Assembly (NCBI GenBank): GCA_019414645.1
Contig: DXLP01000014.1
Location: 1 to 58,786 of the forward strand
Length of the DNA: 58,786 bases
From: Collinsella sp.
GTDB lineage: Bacteria; Actinomycetota; Coriobacteriia; Coriobacteriales; Coriobacteriaceae
Direction: 5' to 3'
Positions 42,713-51,095 of this stretch are shown here, piece after piece. Every line of letters starts with the position of its first letter. Within the stretch, counting starts at the first letter, position 1. Under the pieces are notes generated by a model. That model searched no databases. It was not told the DNA's origin and was given only the letters and a program-made list of their open reading frames with translations. The position numbers and the translations under genes were made by a program.

Positions 42713-43735
42713 ATGAGCAAAGAGTGTGTCGAGCAGGTCGAAGGCGCAGGGGCTTCGGTGCCGATGACCGATATATCGAACATTGATGTGCCCGAGGGCA
42801 CCGACGAGCTCAGCCGTAGCACCCGCCGCGCCTGGCGCGAGCGCCTTAACGATGCGTCGTCGCGCAAGATGATCACGGGCGTCTTGGCTACGCTGGTGGG
42901 CGGTTCGTTTTGGGGCTTCTCGGGCACCAGCGCGAGCTTTCTGTTCGATACCTACCACGTCGACACCTTGTGGCTTATGAGCGTACGTCAGATTCTCGCC
43001 GGTCTACTCTTTATGGCCGTGGTTGTTACGCGCGACCGCGAGCGCCTGATTAAGCTCTGGACCACACCCGCCGATCGCAAGCAGCTGCTGCTCTTTACCG
43101 CCTTTGGCCTGCTGTTCAACCAGTTTTGCTATCTTTCGGCCGTGCGCCTGACGAACGCCGGAACCGCGACGGTGCTCCAGTGCCTGCAGCTCGTTATCAT
43201 CATGGGCTACACCTGCGTGATCGATCGCCGCATGCCACGTACTCGCGAAGTCATCGGCATTGGCCTAGCTCTGGGTGGAACCTTTTTAATCGCCACCGGC
43301 GGCGACCCCACCAGCCTGAATATCTCGCCGCTTGGCCTGGCAGCAGGTCTTATGTGTGCGGTCAGCGCCGCGTGTATGGCGGTGATTCCCGCCAAGATCC
43401 TGCCCGAATACGGTAGCCCCATCGTCACGGGCTCGGCAATGCTCACGGCGGGCGTGGTTTCATGTGTCTTCGTGCGGCCCTGGGCGCATATGCCGGCGCT
43501 CGACGCTGCCGGCATCGAGGCGCTCGCGGTGTTCGTGGTTATCGGCTCGTTTTTTGCTTACATGCTTTATATGCAGGGCGTTAAGGACATCGGCTCGGTG
43601 CGCGCGAGCCTCATCGGAACTGTGGAGCCGGTTTCGGCGACTATCACCAGCGCCGTTATGCTGGGCACGGTGTTTTTGCCGACCGACCTTATCGGCTTTG
43701 CCATGATCATCGTGATGATGTTCCTCACGGTGTAG
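42713..43735 (+). CDS. EamA-family (DMT) transporter
   Basis: 340 residues. A hydrophilic N-terminus of about 55 residues precedes ten membrane helices in two EamA repeats (about 56-190 and 205-340). Landmarks are LVGGSFWGFSGTSASFL (about 62-78), RQILAGLLFMAVVV, LTNAGTATVLQCLQLVII in the first repeat and YMLYMQGVKDIG plus GTVEPVSATITSAVML in the second. The substrate is unknown. GGGGGAG precedes the ATG. It stands between a tRNA on the other strand and the DUF4012 gene, with no operon partner evident. Confidence 0.85.
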   Translation: MSKECVEQVEGAGASVPMTDISNIDVPEGTDELSRSTRRAWRERLNDASSRKMITGVLATLVGGSFWGFSGTSASFLFDTYHVDTLWLMSVRQILAGLLFMAVVVTRDRERLIKLWTTPADRKQLLLFTAFGLLFNQFCYLSAVRLTNAGTATVLQCLQLVIIMGYTCVIDRRMPRTREVIGIGLALGGTFLIATGGDPTSLNISPLGLAAGLMCAVSAACMAVIPAKILPEYGSPIVTGSAMLTAGVVSCVFVRPWAHMPALDAAGIEALAVFVVIGSFFAYMLYMQGVKDIGSVRASLIGTVEPVSATITSAVMLGTVFLPTDLIGFAMIIVMMFLTV

Positions 43736-43884
43736 CTGGCGCCGCCGCCAAGACAGAAAAGGTGTTGTGCCGCATTTTCGCCAATTGACGTCCGTGTCTG
43801 GAGTTTAGCTGTCGATGCCCAAAATGCCATAAACTAGTAACGTTATGGACTTTTTCATTGCGACTCAATTGCGAGGATTTCTTT

Positions 43885-46197
43885 ATGGCTGGTAATCACT
43901 TTAAGGGCAGCGATAGCGGCCGTCCTGCAGTTCCGCCGCGTCCGAACGGGGCTGGTAAGGCCGGCACGCCGGGCGGCGCTGGACAGGGCGGTTCCGGTAA
44001 GCGCGTGTCCCCGGGCGAGACGGCGATGTTTACCGCTCTGTACGAGCAGTCTCAAAAGGCAAAAAAGACCGGCCGTGCAAGAGGGAATGTCTTTGCGGGC
44101 GGTGCAACCTCCGCGTCGCAGCCGATCGGGGCTCCTTCGGTACCCGCGAACAACGCGGGTGCTGCCAACGCCGCGAATGCCGCCGGCAACGTTAATGCCG
44201 GCAAGGCCGCCAACAATACTCCCTCTGCCGGTGGCGCGGGGCTTACGGGTAACCTTGGCACGATTTACACCGGCGCCTCCGAGACTGGCACGTTCGCCCG
44301 CCTGGATGATAGCGGTGCCGAGTTTGCGGGCTCGGGTTCCAAGGAAGATTATTACGATTTTGGCTTGAACTACGGTAGCGACGCTTCGTCGAGTTCGACC
44401 TCTGACGGTCTGGTCCGTCATCGTCATCGCAAGGGCGAGCGCAAAAAGCGTCACACCGGCGCCATTATTGCCGCTGTAGTCGCGGTGCTTCTCGTTGCGC
44501 TTGGCGCAAGCGGCTTTATGCTGCTTAACTCGGCAAAGACCGTAAAGAGCGAAGCGAAGGAGGCTGTCGAGATCGTCGGTGGCCTTAAGGACAAGGTCAC
44601 GTCGGGCGATTTTTCGACGCTGCCTGACGACGCGAAGAAGATCGATGAGCTCTGTAACAGCATGAAGGCGAAGACCTCGAGCCCGCTGTGGGCGGCGGCT
44701 TCGTTTATCCCGGTGTATGGCAGCGATATCAATGCGGCCCGCACCATGATCGACGCCCTGTCCGATGTCTCGAGCAATGCGCTGGTTCCCATGGCCGATA
44801 ACCTTTCGCAGGCTACGCCCGGCAAGCTGTTCCAGGACGGCATGATTAACGTGTCCGCGCTGCAGGCGGTCGCCGATTCGCTTTCCAGCAGCTCGAAGGT
44901 GTTCAAGAGCGCCAACGAGAAGGTCCAGGGCATTGGCGATACTCATATTTCCCAGGTGACCGAGCTGGTCGATAAGGCCAAGGACGGCTTTGCCACCCTC
45001 AACGGTGCGGTTGACGCGGCGGAGAAGGTCGCCCCCGTCCTCCCCCAGATGCTCGGCGCCAACGGCCAGACGCGCAACTACCTTGTGTACGCCATGAACA
45101 ACGTCGAGATTCGTGCTTGCGGCGGCTTTGGCGGTTCGCAGGGCCTGATTTCGGTCACCGACGGCCAGATGTCGATTGGCGAGTTTGTTCCCCGCATTGG
45201 ACTCAGCGAGGATGAGGCAGTCGAGAGCGTCGACGAAGAGGATGAGGCGCTGTTCGGCAACCACAGCAACCTGTACAACTCGGGCAATACCTATTCGCCT
45301 GATTGGCCCCGCAACTCGCAGCGTGTCGCCGCGCTGTGGAAGTCCCAGTATGGGCAGGACGTTGACGGCGTCGTGGGTATCGACCCGGTGTTCCTGCAGT
45401 ATCTGCTGGGCCTGGTCGGTAACGTGTCGCTGCCCGACGGAACGGTTGTCGACGGCACCAACGCCGCAAAGGTCCTCATGCACGATGTGTACTGGAACTA
45501 TCCGGTCGAGGAGTCGGACGGCATCTTTGCATCCGTTGCCAGCGCTGCCTTCGACAAGATTCTCGGTGGCATCGGTGACGTCGACGTTACAAAGCTTGTC
45601 GGTGCATTCGAGCGCGGTGCCGAAGAGGGCCGTCTGATTGCTTGGATGAGAAACGATGATGAGCAGAATGCCATCAAAGAGACGGGCATTGACGCCTCGC
45701 TGCCCGATCCGGATGATCCGAGTGCCGATCCCGTTGCCGGCGTTTACTTTAACAACCTGAGCTTTTCCAAGCTCGACTGGTATCTGAACGCCGACACGCA
45801 GATTGGCCAGGGCGTGAAGAACGGCGACGGCACGTGTTCCTATCGCATCACCGTTACCCTGACGAACATCATGACGCAGGAGGAGGCCGGCAAGCTGCCC
45901 GACTACGTCGCGGCGAGCGCGCCCGATGCCGCGCGCGACGACGAGCGTCTGAATGTCTCACTGTTTGCCCCGACGGGCGGCAACATCAGTGACCTTACGG
46001 TTGAGGGCACCCAGTTTGGTCTTGGCGCCGCTACGTGGCATGGAATCCCCTTCTATTCGGGTACCGTTGACCTGCATGCTGGCGAGACGACGACGATCAC
46101 GTATACGCTGACCACGTCGGCCGAGGCGGGGGACAAGCCGCTTACACTGCGTCAGACTCCTACATGCCAGGCGGCTCGCGACAGCGCGTCGGCGTAG
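43885..46197 (+). CDS. DUF4012-type membrane-anchored protein
   Basis: 770 residues. A long disordered N-terminus rich in Gly, Ala and Asn (about 1-190) leads to a basic patch (RHRHRKGERKKRH) and one membrane helix (about 198-218, IIAAVVAVLLVALGASGFML). The extracytoplasmic part follows, with a helical region and then LVYAMNNVEIRACGGFGGSQ (about 403-422), the signature region of DUF4012 proteins, which are thought to be surface or polysaccharide-associated factors. The cytoplasmic disordered arm is unusually long. ATG 43885 follows GAGGATTTCTTT. It is 83 bp ahead of glmM, but a perfect hairpin separates them. Confidence 0.8.
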   Translation: MAGNHFKGSDSGRPAVPPRPNGAGKAGTPGGAGQGGSGKRVSPGETAMFTALYEQSQKAKKTGRARGNVFAGGATSASQPIGAPSVPANNAGAANAANAAGNVNAGKAANNTPSAGGAGLTGNLGTIYTGASETGTFARLDDSGAEFAGSGSKEDYYDFGLNYGSDASSSSTSDGLVRHRHRKGERKKRHTGAIIAAVVAVLLVALGASGFMLLNSAKTVKSEAKEAVEIVGGLKDKVTSGDFSTLPDDAKKIDELCNSMKAKTSSPLWAAASFIPVYGSDINAARTMIDALSDVSSNALVPMADNLSQATPGKLFQDGMINVSALQAVADSLSSSSKVFKSANEKVQGIGDTHISQVTELVDKAKDGFATLNGAVDAAEKVAPVLPQMLGANGQTRNYLVYAMNNVEIRACGGFGGSQGLISVTDGQMSIGEFVPRIGLSEDEAVESVDEEDEALFGNHSNLYNSGNTYSPDWPRNSQRVAALWKSQYGQDVDGVVGIDPVFLQYLLGLVGNVSLPDGTVVDGTNAAKVLMHDVYWNYPVEESDGIFASVASAAFDKILGGIGDVDVTKLVGAFERGAEEGRLIAWMRNDDEQNAIKETGIDASLPDPDDPSADPVAGVYFNNLSFSKLDWYLNADTQIGQGVKNGDGTCSYRITVTLTNIMTQEEAGKLPDYVAASAPDAARDDERLNVSLFAPTGGNISDLTVEGTQFGLGAATWHGIPFYSGTVDLHAGETTTITYTLTTSAEAGDKPLTLRQTPTCQAARDSASA

Positions 46198-46234
46198 GGT
46201 TTTTCTGGTAGCGCAGATAATCGAGTACCATTTT

Positions 46235-46266
46235 GGGGCGGACAGGCAATCTGTCCGCCCCTATTT
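46235..46266 (+). terminator. Terminator between the DUF4012 gene and glmM
   Basis: GGGGCGGACAG (46235-46245) and CTGTCCGCCCC (46251-46261) form a perfect 11-bp stem followed by TATTTT. Only 15 bases separate it from the glmM ATG, so it could also affect glmM translation. Confidence 0.75.
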
Positions 46267-46280
46267 TGTAAGGAGAGCGC

Positions 46281-47612
46281 ATGAAGTACTTTGGCACCGA
46301 CGGCTTTCGCGGTGAGGCCAACGTTGGGCTGACGGTAGAGCACGCTTATAAGATTGGCCGTTTTGTGGGCTGGTATTACGGCGCCAACCGCAGTGCTAAG
46401 GCGCGCGTCATCGTGGGCAAGGACACGCGTCGCTCGAGCTATATGTTTGAGGCGGCGCTGGTGAGCGGCCTGGTCGCGAGCGGCGCGGACGCCTACATGC
46501 TGCACGTGATCCCGACGCCGGGCGTGGCGCATCAGACCGTGGAGGGCTGCTTCGATTGCGGCATCATGATCAGTGCGAGCCACAACCCGTTTTGCGATAA
46601 CGGCATTAAGCTCGTCAACAGCGATGGCTTTAAGATGGACGAGGACGTGCTGGAGCTCATCGAGGACTACATCGATGGCAAGAGCGAAGTTCCGCTGGCC
46701 ACGGGCAACCACATCGGTGCCACGGTGGACTACATGCAGGGCCGCAACCGCTACATTGCTTCGCTCATCGCCAGCGCGAACTTTTCGCTGCAGGGCGTCA
46801 AGATCGGTATTGACTGCGCCAACGGCTCGGCTTCCTCGGTGGCCAAGCCGGTGTTTGACGCGCTGGGCGCCGACGTGCGCGTGATCAATGCCGCGCCTGA
46901 TGGTTTTAACATCAACGTCGACTGCGGCTCCACGCATATGGAGCGCCTACAACGCCACGTGGTGGAGCAGGGCCTGGACGTGGGCTTTGCCTACGACGGC
47001 GATGCCGACCGCTGCCTGGCCGTGGATGAGCGCGGTCGCATGGTAGACGGCGACCAGATCCTGTACGTGTGCGGCGTGTATCTGAACAAGCACGGGCGAC
47101 TCTCGGGCGGTACCGTGGTGCCGACGATTGCCAGCAACTTTGGCCTGGTCAAGTCGCTGGAGCTTGCCGGTCTGAGCGCCGTGACCAGCGGCGTGGGCGA
47201 CCGTCACGTGTATGCCAAGATGCGCGAGGGCGGCTACAGCTTGGGCGGCGAGCAGACGGGCCATACGATCTTTGGCGATATCGAGCGCACGGGCGACGGC
47301 ATTATGACTTCGCTGCGCGTGATGGAAGTGATTCGTGCCGAGCGCGAGACGCTCTCGCAGCTCACGGCTCCGTGCAAGCTGCTGCCGCAGGCGCAGGTGG
47401 CCGTGCACGTGGCGGACAAGGACGCCGCGCTCGAGAACATGGGCGTGCAGAACGCCATCGCCGAGGCCGAGGCCGCGCTGGCAGGCGAGGGCCGCGTACT
47501 GGTGCGCAAGAGCGGAACCGAGTCGGTGATCCGCGTTTTGGCCGAAGCCCCCGACCAAGCCGCCGCCGACGCCGCCATGAAGCGCATCGCAAGCGCTCTG
47601 GAAGCTTTTTAG
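46281..47612 (+). CDS. glmM: Phosphoglucosamine mutase
   Basis: 443 residues, the usual length. FGTDGFRGEAN (4-14), the phosphoserine loop ISASHNPFCDNGIK with catalytic S100, the metal loop DGDADR (about 240-245), the sugar loop GGEQTGH (about 321-327) and the C-terminal phosphate loop RKSGTESVIRV (about 410-420) are all present. It interconverts glucosamine 6- and 1-phosphate for peptidoglycan precursors. ATG 46281 follows TAAGGAGAGCGC. The next structured repeat begins on the last base of its stop codon. Confidence 0.93.
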   Translation: MKYFGTDGFRGEANVGLTVEHAYKIGRFVGWYYGANRSAKARVIVGKDTRRSSYMFEAALVSGLVASGADAYMLHVIPTPGVAHQTVEGCFDCGIMISASHNPFCDNGIKLVNSDGFKMDEDVLELIEDYIDGKSEVPLATGNHIGATVDYMQGRNRYIASLIASANFSLQGVKIGIDCANGSASSVAKPVFDALGADVRVINAAPDGFNINVDCGSTHMERLQRHVVEQGLDVGFAYDGDADRCLAVDERGRMVDGDQILYVCGVYLNKHGRLSGGTVVPTIASNFGLVKSLELAGLSAVTSGVGDRHVYAKMREGGYSLGGEQTGHTIFGDIERTGDGIMTSLRVMEVIRAERETLSQLTAPCKLLPQAQVAVHVADKDAALENMGVQNAIAEAEAALAGEGRVLVRKSGTESVIRVLAEAPDQAAADAAMKRIASALEAF

Positions 47613-47779
47613 TTACGCGGTTTTACCAAACCGCGTAACTGCTCGACGCTGCAAACGGCCCCAAGCGGCAGTCTGACGTTCAATTTCAAGGGCGCGACCA
47701 GAAGGTCAGCGCCCTTTCATTTCACGTCACCTTGCTCGCTTAGGGTCGTTTTCGCTGACGTTGCCAAGACATTAGCGTC
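47612..47779 (+). ncRNA. Structured repeat element, copy 3 (candidate RNA)
   Basis: First hairpin GTTACGCGGTTT/AAACCGCGTAAC (47612-47639), whose first base is the last base of the glmM stop. Long stem AAACGGCCCCAAGC (47653-47666) with GCTTAGGGTCGTTT (47738-47751); inner stem CAGTCTGACGT (47669-47679) with ACGTCACCTTG (47724-47734); apical stem AGGGCGC-GACC, loop AGAA, GGTC, bulged A, GCGCCCT. The inner stem has changed from TGCC/GGCA to TGAC/GTCA on both strands relative to copies 1 and 2. Confidence 0.65.
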
Positions 47780-47813
47780 AACGAACTAGTCATTGGGTAC
47801 CTAGTTATTGGGT

Positions 47814-47855
47814 GAAAAAAGGGGACGCTGCGGATTGGTTCCGCGGCGCCCCCTT
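47814..47855 (-). terminator. Terminator of the M32 carboxypeptidase gene
   Basis: On the minus strand GGGGGCGCCGCGG pairs with CCGCAGCGTCCCC (one G-U, one mismatch), followed by TTTTTTCACC. It begins 24 bases beyond the stop codon. Confidence 0.75.
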
Positions 47856-47878
47856 TGCGTTGGCGTGTCGGTTATGCC

Positions 47879-49453
47879 TTACAGCTCGTAGAGCGTGGTG
47901 AACTTGTCCTGCAGGTAGCTGCAGTAGTAGCGGGCATCGAACGCCATGCCGCAGGCGCCCTTGATGAGCTCCGGCGCGTCCTTGGCGCGGCCCCACTGCC
48001 AAATGCGCTCGCCCAGCCAGGCGCGGACGGGCGCCAGGTCGCCGCTCGCACAGGCGCCGTTAAGGTCGACACCGTCGCGGCACATGGCCGGCACAAACAT
48101 GGCATCGTAGGCACTGCCCAGCGCATACGTAGGGAAGTAGCCAAACGAGCCGCCGCTCCAGTGCGTATCCTGCAGGCAACCACGCGTGTCGTCGGGAACG
48201 GAAATGCCCAGGTACTCGTTCATAAAGCGATTCCAAAGCGCGGGGATGTCCTTGGCCGTGGCCTCGCCGGCAAACAGCATGCGCTCGATCTCGTAGCGCA
48301 CCATAACGTGCAGCGGATAGGTGAGCTCGTCGGCCTCGGTGCGGATCAGCGAAGGCTGCGCGATGTTCACGGCGTGGTAGAGCGTGTCCTCGTCGACGTC
48401 GCCGTAGACCTCGGGTGCGTGGCGGCGCAGCACCTCGAGCAGCGGTCCCATAAAGGCGCGGCTGCGACCCACGGTGTTCTCGAAAAAGCGGCTCTGGCTC
48501 TCGTGGATGCCCATGGAGGTGCCACCCTCCAGGCACGTGCGCGCATAGGCGGGGTTCACGCCCAGCTCGTACATGGCGTGACCTGCCTCATGGATGATGC
48601 TGAAGACGTTGGAGATGCAATCGTCCTCGTAGATGTGCGTGGCGATGCGCGCGTCGCCCACCGAGAAGCCCTCGCTAAACGGATGCTCGGTAAAGGCAAG
48701 CGTGGTGTCGTCCAGGTCCAGGCCGACGAGTTTCATCAGGTCAAAGCTCATGGCGCGCTGGGCGGCCTCGGGCACGCGGGCGTGCAAAAAGTCGGCAGCG
48801 GGCTGCTGGCCGCGTTCGCCGATGGCGTGCACGAGCGGCACGACCGTGGCCTTAACCTCGTCGCAAAACGCATCGAAGCTCTCGGTGGAAAGGCCGCGCT
48901 CGTACTGGTCGAGCCACACGTCGTATGGGTCGCGCTTGGGGTCCATGAGCTCGGCCTGATGCTTGAGCTGGCTGACGATTTTGTCCACATAGGGCTCAAA
49001 GCTCGCCCAGTCGTTGGCCGCTTTGGCCTTGTGCCACACGGCGTCGGCCTCGCAGGTGAGCCTGGTCCAGGCCTCGGCCTCCTCGGTGGGGATGACGCTT
49101 GCCTCGCGCTGGTCGCGGCCGAGCACGCGAATCTCGTCAAGCAACTGCGGGTCGTCGATCTTTCCGCCGGCGACGGTCTCGCGTGCCAGCGAGCGCACAA
49201 GTTCGACAGACTTTTCGCTGGTCAGGAGCTTGTGGTGCTCGCCGGCAAGGGTGCCCATGGCGTCGGCACGGGCGGCGGCACCGTTGGCGGGAGCAATGGT
49301 CGCGCCGTCAAACTCGGCAATCTTGAGTAGGTACTCGCGGGTCCACAGCTTGCCCTCGAGCTTGCGGAACTTCTTGACGGCCTTGTCGGCCTTGACGCCC
49401 TTGGCGGCTTTTGCCACGGCGGCCTTGGCCTTCTTATCGAGTTTCTTTCCCAT
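47879..49453 (-). CDS. M32-family metallocarboxypeptidase
   Basis: 524 residues. The zinc motif HEAGH (H288, E289, H292) is in FSIIHEAGHAMYELG, and HESQSRFFENTVGRS about 35 residues later supplies the third ligand and is diagnostic of M32. DPYDVWLDQYERG (about 175-187) and ETHWSGGSFGY-like GYFPTYALGSAYDA complete the pattern. M32 enzymes remove C-terminal residues from peptides and work in the cytoplasm. A Lys/Ala-rich N-terminal extension of about 30 residues is unusual. The start at 49453 has AAGGATATGGT before it on the minus strand. Confidence 0.93.
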   Translation of the reverse strand: MGKKLDKKAKAAVAKAAKGVKADKAVKKFRKLEGKLWTREYLLKIAEFDGATIAPANGAAARADAMGTLAGEHHKLLTSEKSVELVRSLARETVAGGKIDDPQLLDEIRVLGRDQREASVIPTEEAEAWTRLTCEADAVWHKAKAANDWASFEPYVDKIVSQLKHQAELMDPKRDPYDVWLDQYERGLSTESFDAFCDEVKATVVPLVHAIGERGQQPAADFLHARVPEAAQRAMSFDLMKLVGLDLDDTTLAFTEHPFSEGFSVGDARIATHIYEDDCISNVFSIIHEAGHAMYELGVNPAYARTCLEGGTSMGIHESQSRFFENTVGRSRAFMGPLLEVLRRHAPEVYGDVDEDTLYHAVNIAQPSLIRTEADELTYPLHVMVRYEIERMLFAGEATAKDIPALWNRFMNEYLGISVPDDTRGCLQDTHWSGGSFGYFPTYALGSAYDAMFVPAMCRDGVDLNGACASGDLAPVRAWLGERIWQWGRAKDAPELIKGACGMAFDARYYCSYLQDKFTTLYEL

Positions 49454-49584
49454 ACCATATCCTTAATCTCGCAGGCCGCGCCGCCTTTGGGCGCACGGCC
49501 AGTTTGCACAGCTACCCGTCTTGTACCCAGCGCGAACAAAACGGAACGCGGCGATACGCTCGCACAATGTGGTATCCTATAGCC
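49454..49584. other. Divergent spacer between the M32 gene and the T-box leader
   Basis: No gene seen. The promoter for the T-box transcript should lie here; TGTGGTATCCTATAG near 49567 may hold its -10 region, but no -35 match is convincing. Together with the T-box leader it fills the gene-free stretch up to pheS. Confidence 0.4.
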
Positions 49585-49870
49585 CAATGCGTTGACGGAG
49601 AGGGTTTTGCCCGCCGCGTCGCCGGCAAGAGAGGGAAGGTCATGGGCTGAAAGCCTTCCTGCGGTGGCAAGGGCCAAGCGTTCACTCCCGAGCAGCGACC
49701 TCAACGGGCGCGCGGCCAGCGGCGGCGAAGCCCCAGTAGGGAAGCCGTGAGCCTCGCGATAAGGGGCGCAGAGTGGGCACGGCGGGCCAGACATCCGCCG
49801 GGTCAAACAAGGTGGTACCGCGGAATTCAACCGTCCTTGGGCAATGCACATGCCCGAGGGCGGTTTTTTG
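49585..49870 (+). promoter_or_regulatory. T-box riboswitch, phenylalanine specifier
   Basis: The conserved T-box sequence AAGGTGGTACCGCGG is at 49809-49823. Downstream, CCGTCCTTGGGCA (49831-49843) and TGCCCGAGGGCGG (49851-49863) form a 13-bp terminator stem with TTTTTT after it. Upstream, the Stem I region holds TTC at 49681-49683 in a position suited to the specifier loop, which would read tRNA-Phe and matches the pheS-pheT genes that follow. Uncharged tRNA-Phe should favour the antiterminator and switch the genes on. Confidence 0.92.
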
Positions 49871-49955
49871 TTACCGAACCGGGCCGCGTTTTCGCAACGT
49901 CAGACGGCGGCAGCCGCCTCGGCAAGCGGGGAGCGCGAGAGACGAAAGGGAAGAC

Positions 49956-51032
49956 ATGAGTCTGATTGATGATCTGGTCAAACTCGAGGAAGAGGCCAAG
50001 GAGCTCGTCGCGGGCGCCGACGACGCCGCAAAGCTCGAGGCCGCGCGCGTTGAGCTGCTCGGCCGCAAGGGCCGCATCACTGGCCTGATGCGCATGATGG
50101 GCAAGCTCGCCCCCGAGGATCGTCCCATGATGGGCAAGCGCGCCAACGAGATGCGCCAGCTGATTGAGGGCATGCTCGACGAGCGCACCACCGAGATGAA
50201 GGCCGCCGCCCTCAAGCACACACTCGAGCACGAGGCCGTCGATATCACGCTGCCGGGCATCCGTCCGCAGATCGGTCACCAGCACCTGATCAAGCAGATC
50301 ATCGAGGAGGCCGAGGACATCTTCTGCGGCATCGGCTACACCGTCGAGTCCGGTCCCATGGTCGACACCTCCTACTACAACTTCACCGCGCTCAACGCCC
50401 CCATGGATCACCCGAGCCGCTCGGCCCGCGACACCTTCTACGTGGTCGACAACAACCCCGGCAGCGTCGCACACCCCGAGGCTCACGCCCACGGCGAGTC
50501 CGACGTGCTGCTGCGCACCCAGACCTCGGGCGTGCAGATCCACACCATGGAGTCGCAGAAGCCGCCCATCTACATGATCTGCCCGGGCACCGTCTATCGT
50601 CCCGACACGGCCGACGCCTGCCACCTGCCGCAGTTCAACCAGATCGAGGGCCTGGTCGTCGACGAGGGCATCACCTTTGGCGATCTTAAGGGCACGCTCG
50701 ACTACTTTGTTAAGTGCATGTTTGGCGAGGACCGCAAGACGCGTTACCGCCCGCACTTCTTCCCCTTCACTGAGCCTTCCTGCGAGGTGGACGTGAGCTG
50801 CCATGTGTGCGGCGGCAAGGGCTGCAACTTCTGCAAACACAGCGGCTGGATCGAGATCCTGGGCTGCGGCATGGTCGACCCCAACGTCCTGATCAACTGC
50901 GGTATCGACCCCGAGAAGTACACCGGCTTCGCCTTTGGTATTGGCGCCGAGCGCGTCGCGGCCCTGCGCTACGACCTGCCCGACCTGCGCACGTTGATGA
51001 CTGGTGACATGAGGTTCTTGAACCAGTTCTAG
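49956..51032 (+). CDS. pheS: Phenylalanyl-tRNA synthetase alpha subunit
   Basis: 358 residues. The N-terminal coiled coil (about 1-90) has LIDDLVKLEEEAKEL and GRKGRITGLMRMMGKL. The catalytic class II domain follows with HPSRSARDTFYV (about 149-160, motif 2 region), EVDVSCHVCGGKGCNFCKHS (about 278-297), and the C-terminal GIDPEKYTGFAFGIGAERVA (about 317-336, motif 3). It pairs with PheT as an alpha2-beta2 enzyme charging tRNA-Phe. The start at 49956 follows GAAAGGGAAGAC; longer frames run into the T-box leader. Confidence 0.97.
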   Translation: MSLIDDLVKLEEEAKELVAGADDAAKLEAARVELLGRKGRITGLMRMMGKLAPEDRPMMGKRANEMRQLIEGMLDERTTEMKAAALKHTLEHEAVDITLPGIRPQIGHQHLIKQIIEEAEDIFCGIGYTVESGPMVDTSYYNFTALNAPMDHPSRSARDTFYVVDNNPGSVAHPEAHAHGESDVLLRTQTSGVQIHTMESQKPPIYMICPGTVYRPDTADACHLPQFNQIEGLVVDEGITFGDLKGTLDYFVKCMFGEDRKTRYRPHFFPFTEPSCEVDVSCHVCGGKGCNFCKHSGWIEILGCGMVDPNVLINCGIDPEKYTGFAFGIGAERVAALRYDLPDLRTLMTGDMRFLNQF

Positions 51033-51095
51033 AACGCTTTCTTCTTAGTTGCAGTTTCCGGCTCAAAGCCGCATTTATGAAAGGAGACCAGTTAG

